Origin: Oreocharis arfaki
Lineage: Eukaryota > Chordata > Aves > Passeriformes > Paramythiidae
Direction: 5' to 3'
Length of the DNA stretch: 64,000 nucleotides
NCBI GenBank assembly: GCA_013398015.1
Contig: VZRR01005733.1
Coordinates: 27,535-91,534 of the forward strand
The translations under genes and the position numbers were made by a program. Under the pieces are notes generated by a model. It was not told the origin of the DNA and did not search any database. It worked only from the letters and a program-made list of their open reading frames with translations. Below, piece after piece: positions 1 through 13,800 of the stretch; the first letter of the stretch is position 1, and each line of letters begins with the position of its first letter.

Positions 1-300
1 AGCGCCGTCCGAGCCCCGCGCCCGCGGCTCCCTCCCGGGCGGGCGTTGGAGCCGCCGCCCCGAGCCCGCCCCGCAGCGGTTACGGGCTCCCGGTACCGGC
101 CCCTGCGCCGGGCCCCTGCGCCGAACCGGGAGGATTCTGCCCGCGGCGGGGGCTGGACCGCCCGCTCCGCCCGCTGAGGGGAGCGCCGGCGGGCACTGCG
201 CTGCCGGGGTGCCGCGCCCTGCTCCCCGCCTTGTGAGGAGACACCGCTCCGGCCAGGTCGGTGGGGCTCTTCGCCTGCATCTCTCTGCCAAAGCTGAAGC
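1..300. promoter_or_regulatory. CpG island, probable promoter of DNAH8
   Basis: The first 300 bases are very GC-rich and dense in CpG, in sharp contrast to the AT-rich rest of the window. GC-box cores are visible (plus strand near 37-43, minus-strand equivalents near 55-74). No TATA box is evident. The island lies 1.4 kb upstream of the first recognised coding exon, so a non-coding first exon probably starts here; a plausible donor follows base 256 (CAG before GTCGGT). In mammals DNAH8 lies head to head with GLO1, so the island could serve a divergent gene to the left. That is inference, and no GLO1 coding sequence is visible. The minus-strand open frame at 80-280 is proline/glycine-rich, as expected by chance in CpG islands. 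Confidence 0.6.
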
Positions 301-1680
301 GCAGGCTAAGGCACGTCAGTCGTTCTGAAGAGAGCCGAAAGGCTGTATTCCCAGGGTTCAGTGCTCGGGAATCCTCTACTTCTCCTTCCCTCTCTCACCT
401 CATCCTCCTTCAGCCCCCCTAAGACGATGCATGCTGGAAGCCAGACCTACTTTCCTTGAATTAACATGTCCTGTAGAGAATGTTTGGTGCATCCTGGAGG
501 GAAGGAAAGGAGTTTTTGACATAAAAGCATGTTCGTTATTCCAGCCAGGAGAGGTGGGCAGCTGGAGTTCATACAGGTTTTTGAAAAGTGTAAGAATCTC
601 ACCTGAGCTGCCAATTATCTTCAGTACAGATTTTGGAGAGCCTGGGACGATGCCAGGATACAATGTAGTCTTTGTGAGTTGTTTAAAGAAACCTGTGAGA
701 ACCCTACCTCTCTCATCTTGTGCTTTAGGGGAAAGCATTAGCTAACACTGAAACAGTTAAAAGGCAAGGAAATGAACATACAACCCTAATCCGCCTGAGT
801 GGAATACCCAAGGCGGAAAGTATCACTGCTAGCCTTGTAGATAACCAGGCCAGTCATAGAAACACCAAGAAAAAGAAATAAATATAATTAATTCAGATTT
901 CTCTTTTTTTTTTCTTTTTGGTGTCTTTCCAAAAAGTTGGTTTTTTGTGGTTTGGTGGTATTTTTACTTCAAGAAAGAGATGAACACTTTCTGTAGCAGG
1001 TGATTGCATGCCTAAGACCACAGAACAGCAGCTGATTTGTTACCTATTACATGGGCAAAAATAAGGAGCTAGTAATATACTACCAGGTGTTGCTTTTCAT
1101 GTCAGCTTCACCTTTGACTTTTTATTTCCCAAACAAGGTAATGGTGTCTAGAAGAGTATAGAACACAGTTACGGCAGTGGTAGGCTGCCCTCAGGCCTCA
1201 AATGAACTACTAAGGAATTCTTGATAGCTATCTTGATCCTTATTGTAATAGTACAGTGAGTAGAACAGCAATTTCTGTGTATGAAAGTTTTTTTGTAAGC
1301 TCAGTTGCTGAATTTGTGTATGTATTTTAGAAACTAAAATTTAAAGAAGTCATTTGTATTCAAAACCTTTTCTCCTTCTCAGTAATCAGATACACACTGA
1401 AATTATTTATATTTTAAAACATATTCGTTATATAGAAAGGCATTTACTCCACAATACACACATGTATGAAAAGTGTTTTTTAAAAAATGTCTCCATCTTG
1501 ACATTTGTAACCTATCATAAAAATGTATATAAATGTCTGGCATTTTAAGAACTGGAAGAGGACTTGATGAAACTACTAAATTTATATACCTGGAAAGTCA
1601 GTTTTGTGATACTCCTGTCTTCTGGAAAAGGTAGACTTGAAATGTCTGGATTGTTATAATCTTCTTTTTTCAAATTTCAG
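301..1680. other. 5' non-coding region / first intron of DNAH8
   Basis: The sequence falls from GC-rich to AT-rich over about 200 bases. No recognisable coding exon was found. A 104-codon plus-strand open frame at 431-745 overlaps a similar-sized minus-strand frame and matches nothing I know. The segment ends with a good polypyrimidine tract and an AG acceptor at 1679-1680, so at least one upstream exon should exist, most likely in the CpG island. Confidence 0.5.
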
Positions 1681-1688
1681 ATTTTAGA

Positions 1689-1880
1689 ATGGCAGGGGTA
1701 CAAAAAAGTACTAGAAAAGGTTCAGCTTCTGGAGAAGATGTAGGCAGATCTTCTCGCTCTACTCAACGACTACCAAGCCTTTCCTCTTCTCAAGAGTCTC
1801 GTTCTTTTGGAAGTCAAAGTTTGTCTAAGTTTTACCGCCCCAGTGGAGTTCCGAGCCTGCAAAGTTTCAGAGGAAGAAAG
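1689..1880 (+). CDS. DNAH8: DNAH8 exon 1, Ser/Arg-rich N-terminus
   Basis: The exon runs from the acceptor AG at 1679-1680 to the donor GTTATA at 1881; translation is taken from ATG 1689. It encodes residues 1-64, rich in Ser, Arg and Gln with no predicted fold, which looks like a disordered and possibly phosphorylated extension. It joins exon 2 in phase 0. The eight bases between acceptor and ATG contain no stop, so the true start may lie in an upstream exon. Confidence 0.75.
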
Positions 1881-4800
1881 GTTATATGCTTCTGGTTCTT
1901 TCCTCAGATTATTGAATTCAGTTTGTATTAATCATTAGTTTATATTTTTTAGTTATTTGTTTTATTTTTGTTTAGACTCAGTTCTTTTTCTGAATTATTT
2001 CTGGCAGAAAGTGACTCGTTTCTTACATGTTGGTAATATTTTAAAATTTTAAAGTAATAGAGGTAGGAAGGAGGAGATATTAACTGAATAATTTATATTG
2101 AAGCAAAGCTGTACTCAGTTCCTGCAAATATTTACCCACCCTTGATGCTTTATTTTAAATGGATGTTTTAACCTTTCTGTATTAATTTAATACGTTGAAA
2201 TTTCAATTCTGAACAATGAAACTAGTTAATGTCACACAAAAATCTTAAAATCTAGCTGTACTATTCTTAATGTTTGTTTTTCCTTGATACATCCTAAGAT
2301 TTGACTTCATATCTTATAATAATATTGTATCATTTGTTCTTCTGTTAGCTTCTTAAAATTTAGGTATTTTTTAAAGTTTAGGGCATTTATGTAGTCGTAA
2401 ATACAAGACAGTAGATTTCAGCATTAGTTGCAAGTAAGCAGCAGGTCATTGATTACTTTGTATATTTTTAGCTTGAAAGAGTTGTTTAATGTTTTAGGCT
2501 CAATATGAAGCAGCAAGAGAAGATCGAAGAGCAAAAGTTAATGCTTCATATAAATACATATTTGAAGTTCTCAGTGCTGGGGTAGGCTTAGACTTACCAA
2601 CTGTGGAAGAACTCATGTTGGACGTCCCTTCGGTGAGTCTGTTCTGTATGCTTGCTGATTCAAATTATTACTTAAAATACGTGGCAAATTACACCTTTCA
2701 TATGAAGTATTATCCATCGTTTTGATTGTTTCTGCAACAAAATGTGATTACTAAGGCACACAATTCATCTAAAAGGATACCTGAATAATTCTTTCAGCTA
2801 GTTTCCTGACAGATTTGCAGATACCCCCAAGGTTTTTGATTGTGGCTTCTTCATCTTTCTTACCTCAAGGAAAATAAAAATACTGCTGTTATTTTGACCA
2901 AAGGGTTTCTTTTCACATCTACCAGTTCCAACAAGTTTCATCCATCTCAGACTGACATTATTATGTTCTAATTATGATAATTTTTGTTTGTTAAGCAAGT
3001 TCTCACTGAAGTTACGAAGATTCTGCAAAAATGTGTTCGTGGGAACATTTGGAAAATTAAGAGCGGTATCAGAAATAAGAAGGAAGATTAATCCTTCACC
3101 ATTTAAGTATTATAATTATGTTTGAAAGACCCACGAAACCATTTCAGTTTTGAGTGCTTTGTTTATGTTTGGATGTTTAAAAGATTGGGTTAAGTGAGTT
3201 TGTGGGGTGTATAGATCCCAAACCTGTGGAGCTTCTGAAAGCTTTCATTATTTTTGTGTCTTTGGTGTTGTCTTTCATGATGTTTCAAAGTGATTAAACA
3301 ATGAGGAACAACAGTTAAATTGTACTTTTAGTAGATTATCAAAACTCAGTATGGCTGTTGTGAAATGATATGACTTGACCTCTCTAATTGCATTGTTGTT
3401 ATTTGACTGTTGTTGCATCTGATTGATGTTATTTTTGTCTGAGAGATTTGACTTGGCATTTAAAACTCAGACAGATAATATCTCCTTTGATCAAACAAAT
3501 CAGTTCTTAGAACTTCAGTTGTGCAGTTACCAGCCAAATTTAGTCTTAATCCAAATTTTTACGGGTTTTGTTTGTTTATTGATATTTTTATATAATAAAA
3601 TATACTTACCCTAATTTGCTTTTTTTTCTGGTTACACAACATAGAGATGTGCTAAGAATCGTCCCTTTTTTCTATTTGCTAAATGATATATAGTTTTAAA
3701 TCATTCTGATTTCATGTGAAACTGATGTTCTACACCAAGTTTGACTAATCCAGGCACTTGAGAAATTGAGAAATTTTGGGTTCTTGAGGGTTTTTTTTTA
3801 ATTTGGTTTTGGTTTGGGTTTTTCTCTTTGTTTATTTTTGTTTGAGTCTGGTTGGGTTGGGTCGGGTTTTTTTCTGGCTGTCACCAGGAACATCTGAAAA
3901 GTTTTTGTGGTTGGACATTTTCCTGCTCTGAGTTTTAGTTTATTTATAAACAGTTTAAGTTGTTGGGGCTGTGTCAACATTGTCCCTCAACAAATTGTCA
4001 TTTAATAAATCCCCATATACGTATGTCTCTGACACCCGTGAGTTAGGCTTTGCCCTTCAAAGTGTTAGCCTGCATATGTATTGCAGTACTGCACCTGCAG
4101 TGGGTGTGTGAGTACCACACGGACTTGAAACAGAAGCTCTTTGCAGAATCAGGAGCTGTGGGGACAGCTCACATCTTACCTTCTGTGTAGAATCATACAA
4201 GCCCAAAATTTACTCTTTGTCCTCCTCTTCCTCACAAGCCGGACTGTTTTTTGTAGTAGTGAATTTTTTCCTGGTTTTTGTCACTGTACTTTCAGCACTT
4301 TTTTTCTTTCACTATTTTGGGGATTTTTTTTTTAATGTATTTTTCTCTGTTTTAACCTTGTTATTCACTAGTGCCTGTTTACCAAAGTGAAATGCGCTTC
4401 TAGAGCTGGCTTGCTTTTATTTATATTATTTTCATGCATTGTTGTCTTCTCACAAGAGTGGCTTTAAATTCTGTCCACCTGGCTGTCACTCATTTTCCTG
4501 TTGCTGTTCTGATTCAGCTTTAATGTTTGTTTGTTTTACAAAAAAAAACCCCCATGCTCTTAAGAAATACATCACATCTGGAAGAGTATCCTTTGTTCCT
4601 GAACAGGTGATGCATCTCCACACATGCTTGCTTGCTAAACTTCTGATCTTTTTTTTTATGGGGAGGAAACAGGAGGACTCACTACCATGGTTGAGCCCTT
4701 CAGTTGAACACTTTGAATGCCCAGTGGTATCTTGTTGAGTTAGTCATCCTTGAAGACAACTACAGAGACTTTGAAAGAAGCTGCATTTTGACCAGATCAT

Positions 4801-7800
4801 TCAGTATCTTCCGATCTTTTTTTAGTGCTTTTCAGAGCTTTGCTCACTTCCTCTTAAATCACACATCCTGGTTTTACCAGGACACACAAATTTTCTAGAG
4901 CAGTTTGAAAATTCAGACTTTGGAAACTTTAGTTGTAACTTCAGGCAAGATCTTCAGAATGACAATCCATATACGAACAGTATTTGTTTCAAAGCTTTGC
5001 ATTCTTACTATCCACAGCACCTCGTATAACAAGACAAAATCAAAATGGGCATCTAGAGACCTGTAGTGGTTTAGGGTGGCCAGTTTATTGACAGGTACGG
5101 CCAGCTAGTTGTGGGGTGGCATGGTTCCCTCAGAGGTGATCTCACTGTCCTTCCAGAGGCCAGCAAAACCTTTGTCATCATGAAAAAGTTTCAGAGTCAA
5201 CGTGGCCCATTCATGTCTTGAGAATAAAATGCTCACATGTCATGTTATTCTTCTTACATGAATTAATATTTTACATTAAGGGGTACAGTAGCAATAGCAG
5301 GGTATGTCATGTCATGCAAAAGTGTTGTGTGTGTTTCCAAGGCTCTTAGGACCAGGCACTTCAAGGTGATACTTAGAGATCTCTGTGAGTGACAGACTAC
5401 GCTTCAATGTCTCTGTGTTACTGGACAAGACCCATAAATTTGTAATGCACATCTACCAGAAGCTGGGCCACCAGAGTGTGCAGGCTCAGTACTCAAGGCA
5501 ATATTTGGAGTATCTATTATGTTGGTTTTTCATCTTCTCACAATATTTGAGGATGAACATTACATGCCAACAAAACTTTAAACAGAAGCGTGGTCAAGTT
5601 AGTTTTGCATGTATTGGAGGCATATAGAAATATCTTGAGTAACAATATTCACTCTTTGATTTAACAGTTTGATGCCTTGGATTCCTTTCTTGCCAAGGGA
5701 GGCAAAAAATCACTGAAAATTTTCTATCAAGAAGGAGATGCACGAGGAGTAGGTAAATGTTTAGCAATATTTATACAGCCAGATGTAACAGTGCGTTTTA
5801 GCGTTCATTTTGTTTGAGGCTTCTCAGAATAAAATCTACTTTTGCTTGTTCAGAATTTTGCAACCTTTTGTGGATGCTGAAAAGCTGCTGGCAGAGAAAA
5901 ATCCATCATTTTGCAAGTATTCTGTGGAAGTCCTGTTTCAACATAAACAAGCAAGATGCTTTTCTAAACATCTTGCAGGTGTGTCTTGTTAGGAGTCTAA
6001 CAGGTGGTGTGGGGTCTGGCCAATCGCTTGGAGAAGTGGTTGGACCAGGGACCAATGATCCTTGCCATAGACCAATGCAGGGATTATATAAGGCCTGCCT
6101 GTAATTAAATAAAGTGGGATATCATTTCCCTTAACTTGAGCTCTGATTTGGACCTCCATTTTTTCTTGCTGCCCGTACTGCAACATCCTTTTGCTTTGAG
6201 GACTGAAAATTCGTATTTTAAATGCTTGTTTCAAGTCAAATTGTTTAGGAAAAAAAAAGAGATCTCAATTTTAGCCATTCCTGGAAGAGAGGCTATAAGA
6301 AGTACTCCTGAAATATTGAAGTGGTTTTAACTTTTTCATGTGGGAGTTTTGCCCCCAGTTCATTAGAAAGCACTTTCATAACACCTGTCTCTGAATTTGC
6401 ATTTATTATAAATATCTGAAACTTTTCAGTTTTCACACGCAATGTAGAAAATTAGAATTTAATGTCTGAAATCCGTAACGATTCTCTAATCACTTGCACA
6501 TATTGTTCTGTTACTTATTCATATAGAGCTATCAAATTGCAAAAGAATATATTCACAGAGGACCCAAGGCCACCTCATAGTCTCTATTTTCTCGCTTAGA
6601 CCTGACATTTTTTGGTAGGATAAATGAAAATAAAGTATCTTAGTCACCAGCAAATTTTTCCAGAATGATGGGCCTGAGCAAATTCCCTTTTCAGTGCATT
6701 ACAGTGTGGCAAAATAGGTTTGTAAGACACACATCATACATCTGGTGTAGATTACTTATAGTGTGATTAATTAGTTACAAATTATGCTGGTGTTTGTTCT
6801 CTTACAAAAGAAGAAAATAAATTATTTATATGTTCTATTTCCTTATCTTGATTTTACGCATTTTATTATACCCTCCCTTTTAAAAAGAATCATAACTATG
6901 GAATTCCTTTTCAGAGTGTGGTCGAATAATCCCAGGTGTCATAAAAGGAAGTAGAATTTTGCAATTTTACGTGGAGAAGACACCAGGCAAAATCGTAGGA
7001 CTATGCTTATACTTTGTTCGCTATAAGAACGACACCTCCGTAAATGACAAAACTATACATGAGGTACTCTCACATATATTTTGAAAACTAAAAGCTTTAA
7101 AAGCAGCTATTTTTTGTTCCATTATTTTTCTCTCTGTTTTCACGTGACTAAAGTTACTGATAACTGCTTTGCTTTCCATTTTGGGTAAACAATGAATAGC
7201 TGTATTGCTTCAGCAAATACTTGTGAATTTAATGTCTTACAGGATTGTTGTTAAAGAAATCAGCATTTAGATTAATTTCTCATTCTCCTTGATATTTTTG
7301 AAGAGGTTAAAACTGTGAAGTGTCTTTTAGTTGTGATCAAAATCCCTAAACTACGAGGAAACACCGAGAAGACTTTATTGCAAATACCAGGAGACAAAAA
7401 GTTTACCTGTACCTTTCTGGTTTATGTGTCTTTGATAAATAAAATACAAAATACACATTTATCCTGTGTAAATTACGTGGCATGAGATTTTCTGCTTTAC
7501 AAGACAAATTCTTATATAAGTGTGAGCTTTATTATATTCATAGCTACCTGTCTTAGTATTTGGGCAGTGCTTAAGGGACTGTAAATTGATAACAAATAGT
7601 TTTACATATGTATCTTGTAATTAGTATTATTTCAAATTCTTCAGACAGAAAATCCATTATTAGTTTACATGCATCATATTTCATATTAAAATATCCCATT
7701 CCTTTTGAGAGCTAAGAAGGTGAAAGAGAAAAAAACACTATTAGAAGTAGGATACAAGATCTGTCTTTATCAAGAGCCTTAATATTGGTCATGGATATTA

Positions 7801-10800
7801 CTTTTGCATCAGATTCCTCCCAAATTAATTCCAAATCCTGAAAGGATAAGGGAAGGAAATTTATGTTCTTGGAAGTTTGTTACATGATGTATGTTAATAC
7901 TTGCATATTTGGAGGACATTTAAAAGACTGGAATATTAGAAATAGTCAGACCTTTTCAAGTTTTGTTTTGGAGAGTGGGAAAAAGCTTAACCTGTTTCAA
8001 AGTAATATGTATTCAGTCAGACAATTGCTTCTAAAATAATTTCATATATGGACATTCAGAGATTTTTTGCTACTTGCATTTCATGAATTAGTTCCTAATT
8101 GTGGGTGAGGAGATTTTTCTACTGTTTAAAAATCTCCAAACTCTGCGTGATAGGGAAATAACTGAAGTAACAAAAGCATAACCTGACAGCTTTTGAAAAC
8201 TCTATTAAATAATTATTGACTTCCCTTTTTTATCGAAAGCACTATCTTATGGGCACACTGTAGGTGCCTTTTGTAAGGATTTTCTCTCCTTAAATTAAAG
8301 TTTTGTTTGGCATATTGGAGTGCTTTTATAAAAAATACACTGAACTTAAAATACTGTTTCTAGTGCAAGTTTCTACTTTGATAACAATCATTTTTTTACA
8401 CTGCAGGAAATTTCCTTTGGTATTTTGGATGCTACTGGTGGACTTCTCCCTGGTGTTAAGGATGTAATAGAGAAGGTTTTTCTCCCTGCTGTCCTTGCAA
8501 CAAGTAATTGGGGTACTTTAGGTCAGTCCAAAGAGGATACAAAAGACAAGCAGAATTTTGTGGAAACAATTAACAGATACATTTCATTTTTAAGAGGTAA
8601 GCATTGCATTTAGGAAACAAACTAGAGGAATTCTACTTAAGGATTTCTGTTTAAAGGCAGTAGTGCGTAGATAAGGAACTTTTCACATTCTTGAAGGAAA
8701 AGTAAAATTATCAATTACTTGCATAAAATACACATGGGTAGATTGTTTTCTTAAGAAAATAATGATACATTACTCTTAAGGACTATCATTGCATTTAAAA
8801 TCAAAATTTTCTGCTTTATGTGAGTGCAGTAAAGTGCTATTGTATTCAAAAAACACTGACTGCAGATGTATATTTTCAAATTTAAATTGCTTTGACTCGT
8901 GGAAATTTATTTTAAAGCCTTAATTGGTTCTATATTGTTACTTCCCTTTTATCAGCTGCTGGAGCAAGCATTGAAGGAACAGTTGTGTTGCAAAAAAGAG
9001 ATGACATTAATTTTTCTGAACTCCAGACTTTTGACAAAATAACTGCAGCTGCTGACAATCATGACACAGTTCACCAGCTAGAGGAAGTACTTATGATCTG
9101 GTATAGACAAATTGAACATGTAAGTTGTTGTTTTAACACATCGATTCAGCATGAATATGGATAAATATTTATAAATTATATGTGAGACTTGCCTGAAGTT
9201 AGCCAAAGGCTTCAGCTGCGTCTCCACCCAAATGAAGACAAGTGCTCTCCTGTGCACAAGTGCAGTTAAGTAGATAGTCCTTACGCCCAGGAATTTATAG
9301 TCTAGAGAGAATAAGAGTTTCTGAACACTTAATACACAAATAGTAAGAAGAGAACAGAGGGTTGCAGGACTAATAACACTAGTGAGGCCCACATAAGTAT
9401 ATAGAGCATACCTAATTGTACATTACCTGTTAAATTTCTGCTGCCACTCATGGTGGGAAGTACTGCTTTTAGAAAGATTTTTGATCAGGCCCAGCAGGGC
9501 ATTTTTTATCCTGTGTAAGTCTTGCATGGTAAGGTCTCAGTTATCCAAGAAATTAGTGTCTGAGACTTCCATGAAAAAGAGAGAATCCTTTCTCAAAATA
9601 CAGAATCTGTGTAAGCAGGGATACTCTTCTTACAAGGCATACTATATTTAGTATGTTTAGCTCACAAGAATAAAAATGTAAAAGACGTATTAAAACAGCT
9701 GACTGCACATTTGTCAACATACAATACTTATGACTGATATCTAATATTTTTATTAAACTAGTTCTTGAAGTTCTGGACAAATGAAGTCGCATTTGGTGCA
9801 CTTCAATCCATGGATTCTGACTAAAGAAAGACATATCTGTATATCCTGATATTCCCCCAGGGTATGACAGCAGTTGAACACACATTTTAATTGCTTTAAT
9901 TTCAGTTAGGAATATGACTAAGTGCAATTCAGACTTAGAACGCTTTTCAAAATGGGAACCATTTTCATGTGTCAGTAACTGCAAGCTTGTTCCTTTTTAA
10001 GTGAGTTTCCTCAAGAGTGTTTCTTCTCTCTAATGTCTTGTCTATTCACTGATATTTGATTCATTTGCATTTTTTTCAAATGGGTTGCAGGTTCTGATTG
10101 AGAGCAAGCAGATAAGGAGAGAAGCTAAGGATTCAGGCCCACTGACTGAACTGGAGAACTGGAAATATACGGCTGCTAAATTGAACTTTATTATCGAACA
10201 GATCAAAGGACAAGACTGTAAAGCTGTTATTAGTGTTCTGAAAGTTGCACACTCTAAAATACTGAAGGTAATTTTTTTAATGCTGTTTTTTACTATAAAG
10301 GTTATGGTTTGGGGGTTTTTTCTATTTCATCTAAGAGAGATTTGCCAAGGAGAATGAAAAGAGGAAAATTTAGGTATGGTGCTTGTGTGCTGAATGTATT
10401 CAGACAAAGAGCTAGACATTTCAGGGATACAGACAAAATTGAACATAGAATATATTATGTGTATAATAAATACAATAAATTAACTTTTATTGCCTGCTTT
10501 GACAATGTCTCTTAAAAATCCGTTTACCAAAGTTTACTTCCGACAAACGAGTGCAAGTTAAAGAAATAGTTCATCATGTATGAAGTTTTTCACAGTATTC
10601 TTTTCCCACTAGTCATGGCAAGAATTAGATGGCAAAATCACAGATGCAGCAAATGAATCAAAGGATAATGTGAAATACCTAAGCACACTTGAAAAAGTTT
10701 GTCGGCCACTTTATACCACTGATGTTGTAAGTACGCCTTTCATTATTCTTTATGCATAGTTTAGGTATTCACAAAGAAATCCCAGAACAAAATAAATCTT

Positions 10801-13800
10801 CCCTTCCTTATATTTACTTAAAAATAATTTTTTCTAATTTGCATTTCTAGTTTTTCTAAAAACTAGATTTTTTTCTAAAAGCCCATCAAGCTAAATGTTG
10901 AGTCCTTAGTTTATTATATATTTCATGAAATATAGTATTTTGAAATATGTGTTTAGTAAATAAGCATAAATACATATGATTGCCCAATAAATCAGTCCTG
11001 CTCCTGGTATTATATTCAAAAGCAATTAAAACAGGTACATACTTTATAACACAAAAATTTCCAAACGTGTTCTCCTGAAATTCTGTGTTTGTCAATGACC
11101 ACATAACTGTAACCAAAGTACCAAAATTTCAGTTATATAGAAAATAATGAAACCTAATGTCCTGAATGGATAAGACAACGTTTTAATATAGAATACAGTA
11201 TTATCTGCTTCTAGTCAGCTAGTCAGAATTTAGATAACTGGTTGTCCAGGTACACTATTCAGTTCTAGTTTAAGATATTAGTTACGTGGTATAGTAACTA
11301 CGAATTATTGTAACAGGTGTATTTTCCTAATGATAGTTGCAGAATAGGATGAAAGGGGTAAATACCCTAGAAAAACAGTGCTCATTCCCCTTGGTTTGTG
11401 AGTCCTTCATGTTTTGGTCCTATATGCCTCCTGCCCTCTGTCCGGAAGTGCTGCATTTCTTTTGATTCTGTGGTAGCTCAGGATCCTACTACAAAGTTTT
11501 AACTGAGGGGAAGCAAAAGGACTCTGATAATACATGCCATAGAGCTCATATTGCATGTTATAATGCAAGAGACAAGTATGATAAGCAGTGTCACTAAGCT
11601 GTTTATCTTCAGCTCTTCAAGGTATCACTAGAGGGTGCCAGGTACCAGGCCATAATGATGAGCTACTTCATAGGTGTTATGAAGATAAAATTCTTTGTAT
11701 CATAAACAAAAACAGACATTAGTGTGTGCAAACCCATTGAAGAGTCCGTAATTTCACTAGTACAGGATAGTTAGTTAGAGTTCTTTGTTAAGTCTGGAAC
11801 AATTTGTATACATATGAATTTCTGTTTAATCCTGTTCCTGAGATCAAGTTAAATTTAGATAGGATTTTCTATGATATTCAGTTTAAAACAAGTGATTTCC
11901 AAGCTAAATACATCCTGTTTTAAACAGATCTTCATTCTGTGTGGAGTTGAATTTAGTATCTGGTATGGGCAACTGTTTTATATATTAGTGAATAAGGAAT
12001 GGAGTACATGCAGATTTATGAGGATATTTGATGTGTGCATAAAATACGGCATTTAGTGTATGCAATATCACAAAGTGATATTTGTAGCTGAAGTAGGTTA
12101 ATATATGAAAATTCAGACTGAACATTTAACTCGAGGCTTTGAATCAGAGAAATTTCTACACAGTCCAGTATTCAGGGTTTTATTTTTTGTCAAGGATTGA
12201 AAAAGAAAACCTATAGACTCAGAGTCTCCTGATTCCATTGCAGGGGTGGTGTTGGTGATGAACAGCATGGACACAGATGGTTGTTTTTATATCATATAGC
12301 ATTTCTTTCACACTCTTGCTAAATGCAAATGCTTGCTATGTCTATCCATAGTCTGAGTTTGCAACCCAAAGTTAATTACAGGAGCTCAGCGCCATTGAGG
12401 GGTGACAGCCAAAATTACTTTATTGATGTTCTGAATTGCCACTTTGACAAGTCCCTGATAATGCTAATGAATTGTAATGTTTTACCTCCACCACCCCCCT
12501 CACCCCCCCAATACTTTAGAAGTGTTTGAGCTACTGAGTGCTTGTAATGCCACAGTATGATTTTAACAACATGGACACTGATTTTGCAAAATATTTGAAA
12601 GATTTAGATGTTTCATTTAATAGTTGAAGGAATCAGGCATTTGTTAATGAAACTAACATTGGGATAATTATTTAACGAGTTTTGTGAAGTGTCTGAATGA
12701 AACATTTTATGTAAAGATTGTTATCCCGATGAAAGTACATTTAGCAGCCTTTCCTGAGGGAAAACATCACAGGCAATTGCTGTCAGAAAAATACTTCCTA
12801 ATGCACCAAAAAATGCAACCTCTATATTTTGAATCAGCGTTCAATTTCATGTATCAAAATAGCATATTACAACTATTCTTATCTTGTAACATCTTTGATC
12901 TGATTTCTCAGCCAATGATCAAACATTTTTTATTGTTCTTGTTAGTTGAGGTTTGAAATACTATTGAGCGTAGTTAGTCTTTTTTCATAAGTAAACTTTT
13001 AGTAAGAAGACATAGCATTTTAAAGGTTGATTCATGTGATTTAGCGAAAGATATAATTTAGAAGTTGTAGATAGAGTAGAAATACAGTTGCTAAGAATAG
13101 GAAGTAAATTTTTTCTTGAAACTCTCCTTTGAGGCATCGATGACACAGGGAATACCAAACTTAATAAAGGCTGTACAGATGATTCACCGTGTTTCAAAAT
13201 ATTACAATACTTCCGAGAGAATTACATCACTGCTTATAAAGGTAAGTATACTGAGCAAAATAATAATTATAAAAATTGTGTGATTTTTCAGAAGAAAAAT
13301 TAATTTTGTTTAAATCAGTAGAATATTTGTTTAAAAATGATAGTAAATAGTGGGGTCTGCATGGGAAAGGAAGAGAACTCTGTTGATCACAAGAGGATTA
13401 AACTTGGGTTACAGACTTCTCTTCTTTAAGGAACTTTGTTCATTCTTGGTTCATCAGAGTTAAATTTTTTATATTCTTGATTAATCTTCTGATCTAAATT
13501 AATCTGGTCAGTCGTTTTCTAAATCACAGAATCTGCAAAGGCTCTTTTATTCTCAGCCTTGAAGACCTAATGACAGGCTGCCATCAGTCTGAGTAGGCTG
13601 TTCCTCCAAAAAGTGGGAAAGACAAAATGTTCCTGTTTTCTGAAGCAAGTCATACTTAAAAAGTTAATTGAATTTCAGATCATAAACTTCCCCTCCTTAA
13701 AGAGGAAATTAAGACTGGCTATGTGTTTATACCAAAGTCTTTTGTAGAATCCAGGTATTCACTGCGTGCAAAGATGGTTTGTATAATGGTTTTATAACAA

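Noticed and set aside
80..280. Proline/glycine/arginine-rich minus-strand frame in the CpG island, considered as a first exon of a divergent gene such as GLO1
   Set aside because: The sequence does not resemble the glyoxalase I N-terminus, and such frames are expected in CpG islands.
431..745. 104-codon plus-strand frame as a possible upstream DNAH8 coding exon
   Set aside because: It has no dynein similarity, a comparable frame overlaps it on the other strand, and it does not splice in an obvious way to exon 1.
9553..9984. 143-codon minus-strand open frame in intron 6
   Set aside because: It shows no motif, signal or family similarity, lies in AT-rich intron and overlaps no splice signals; a chance frame.
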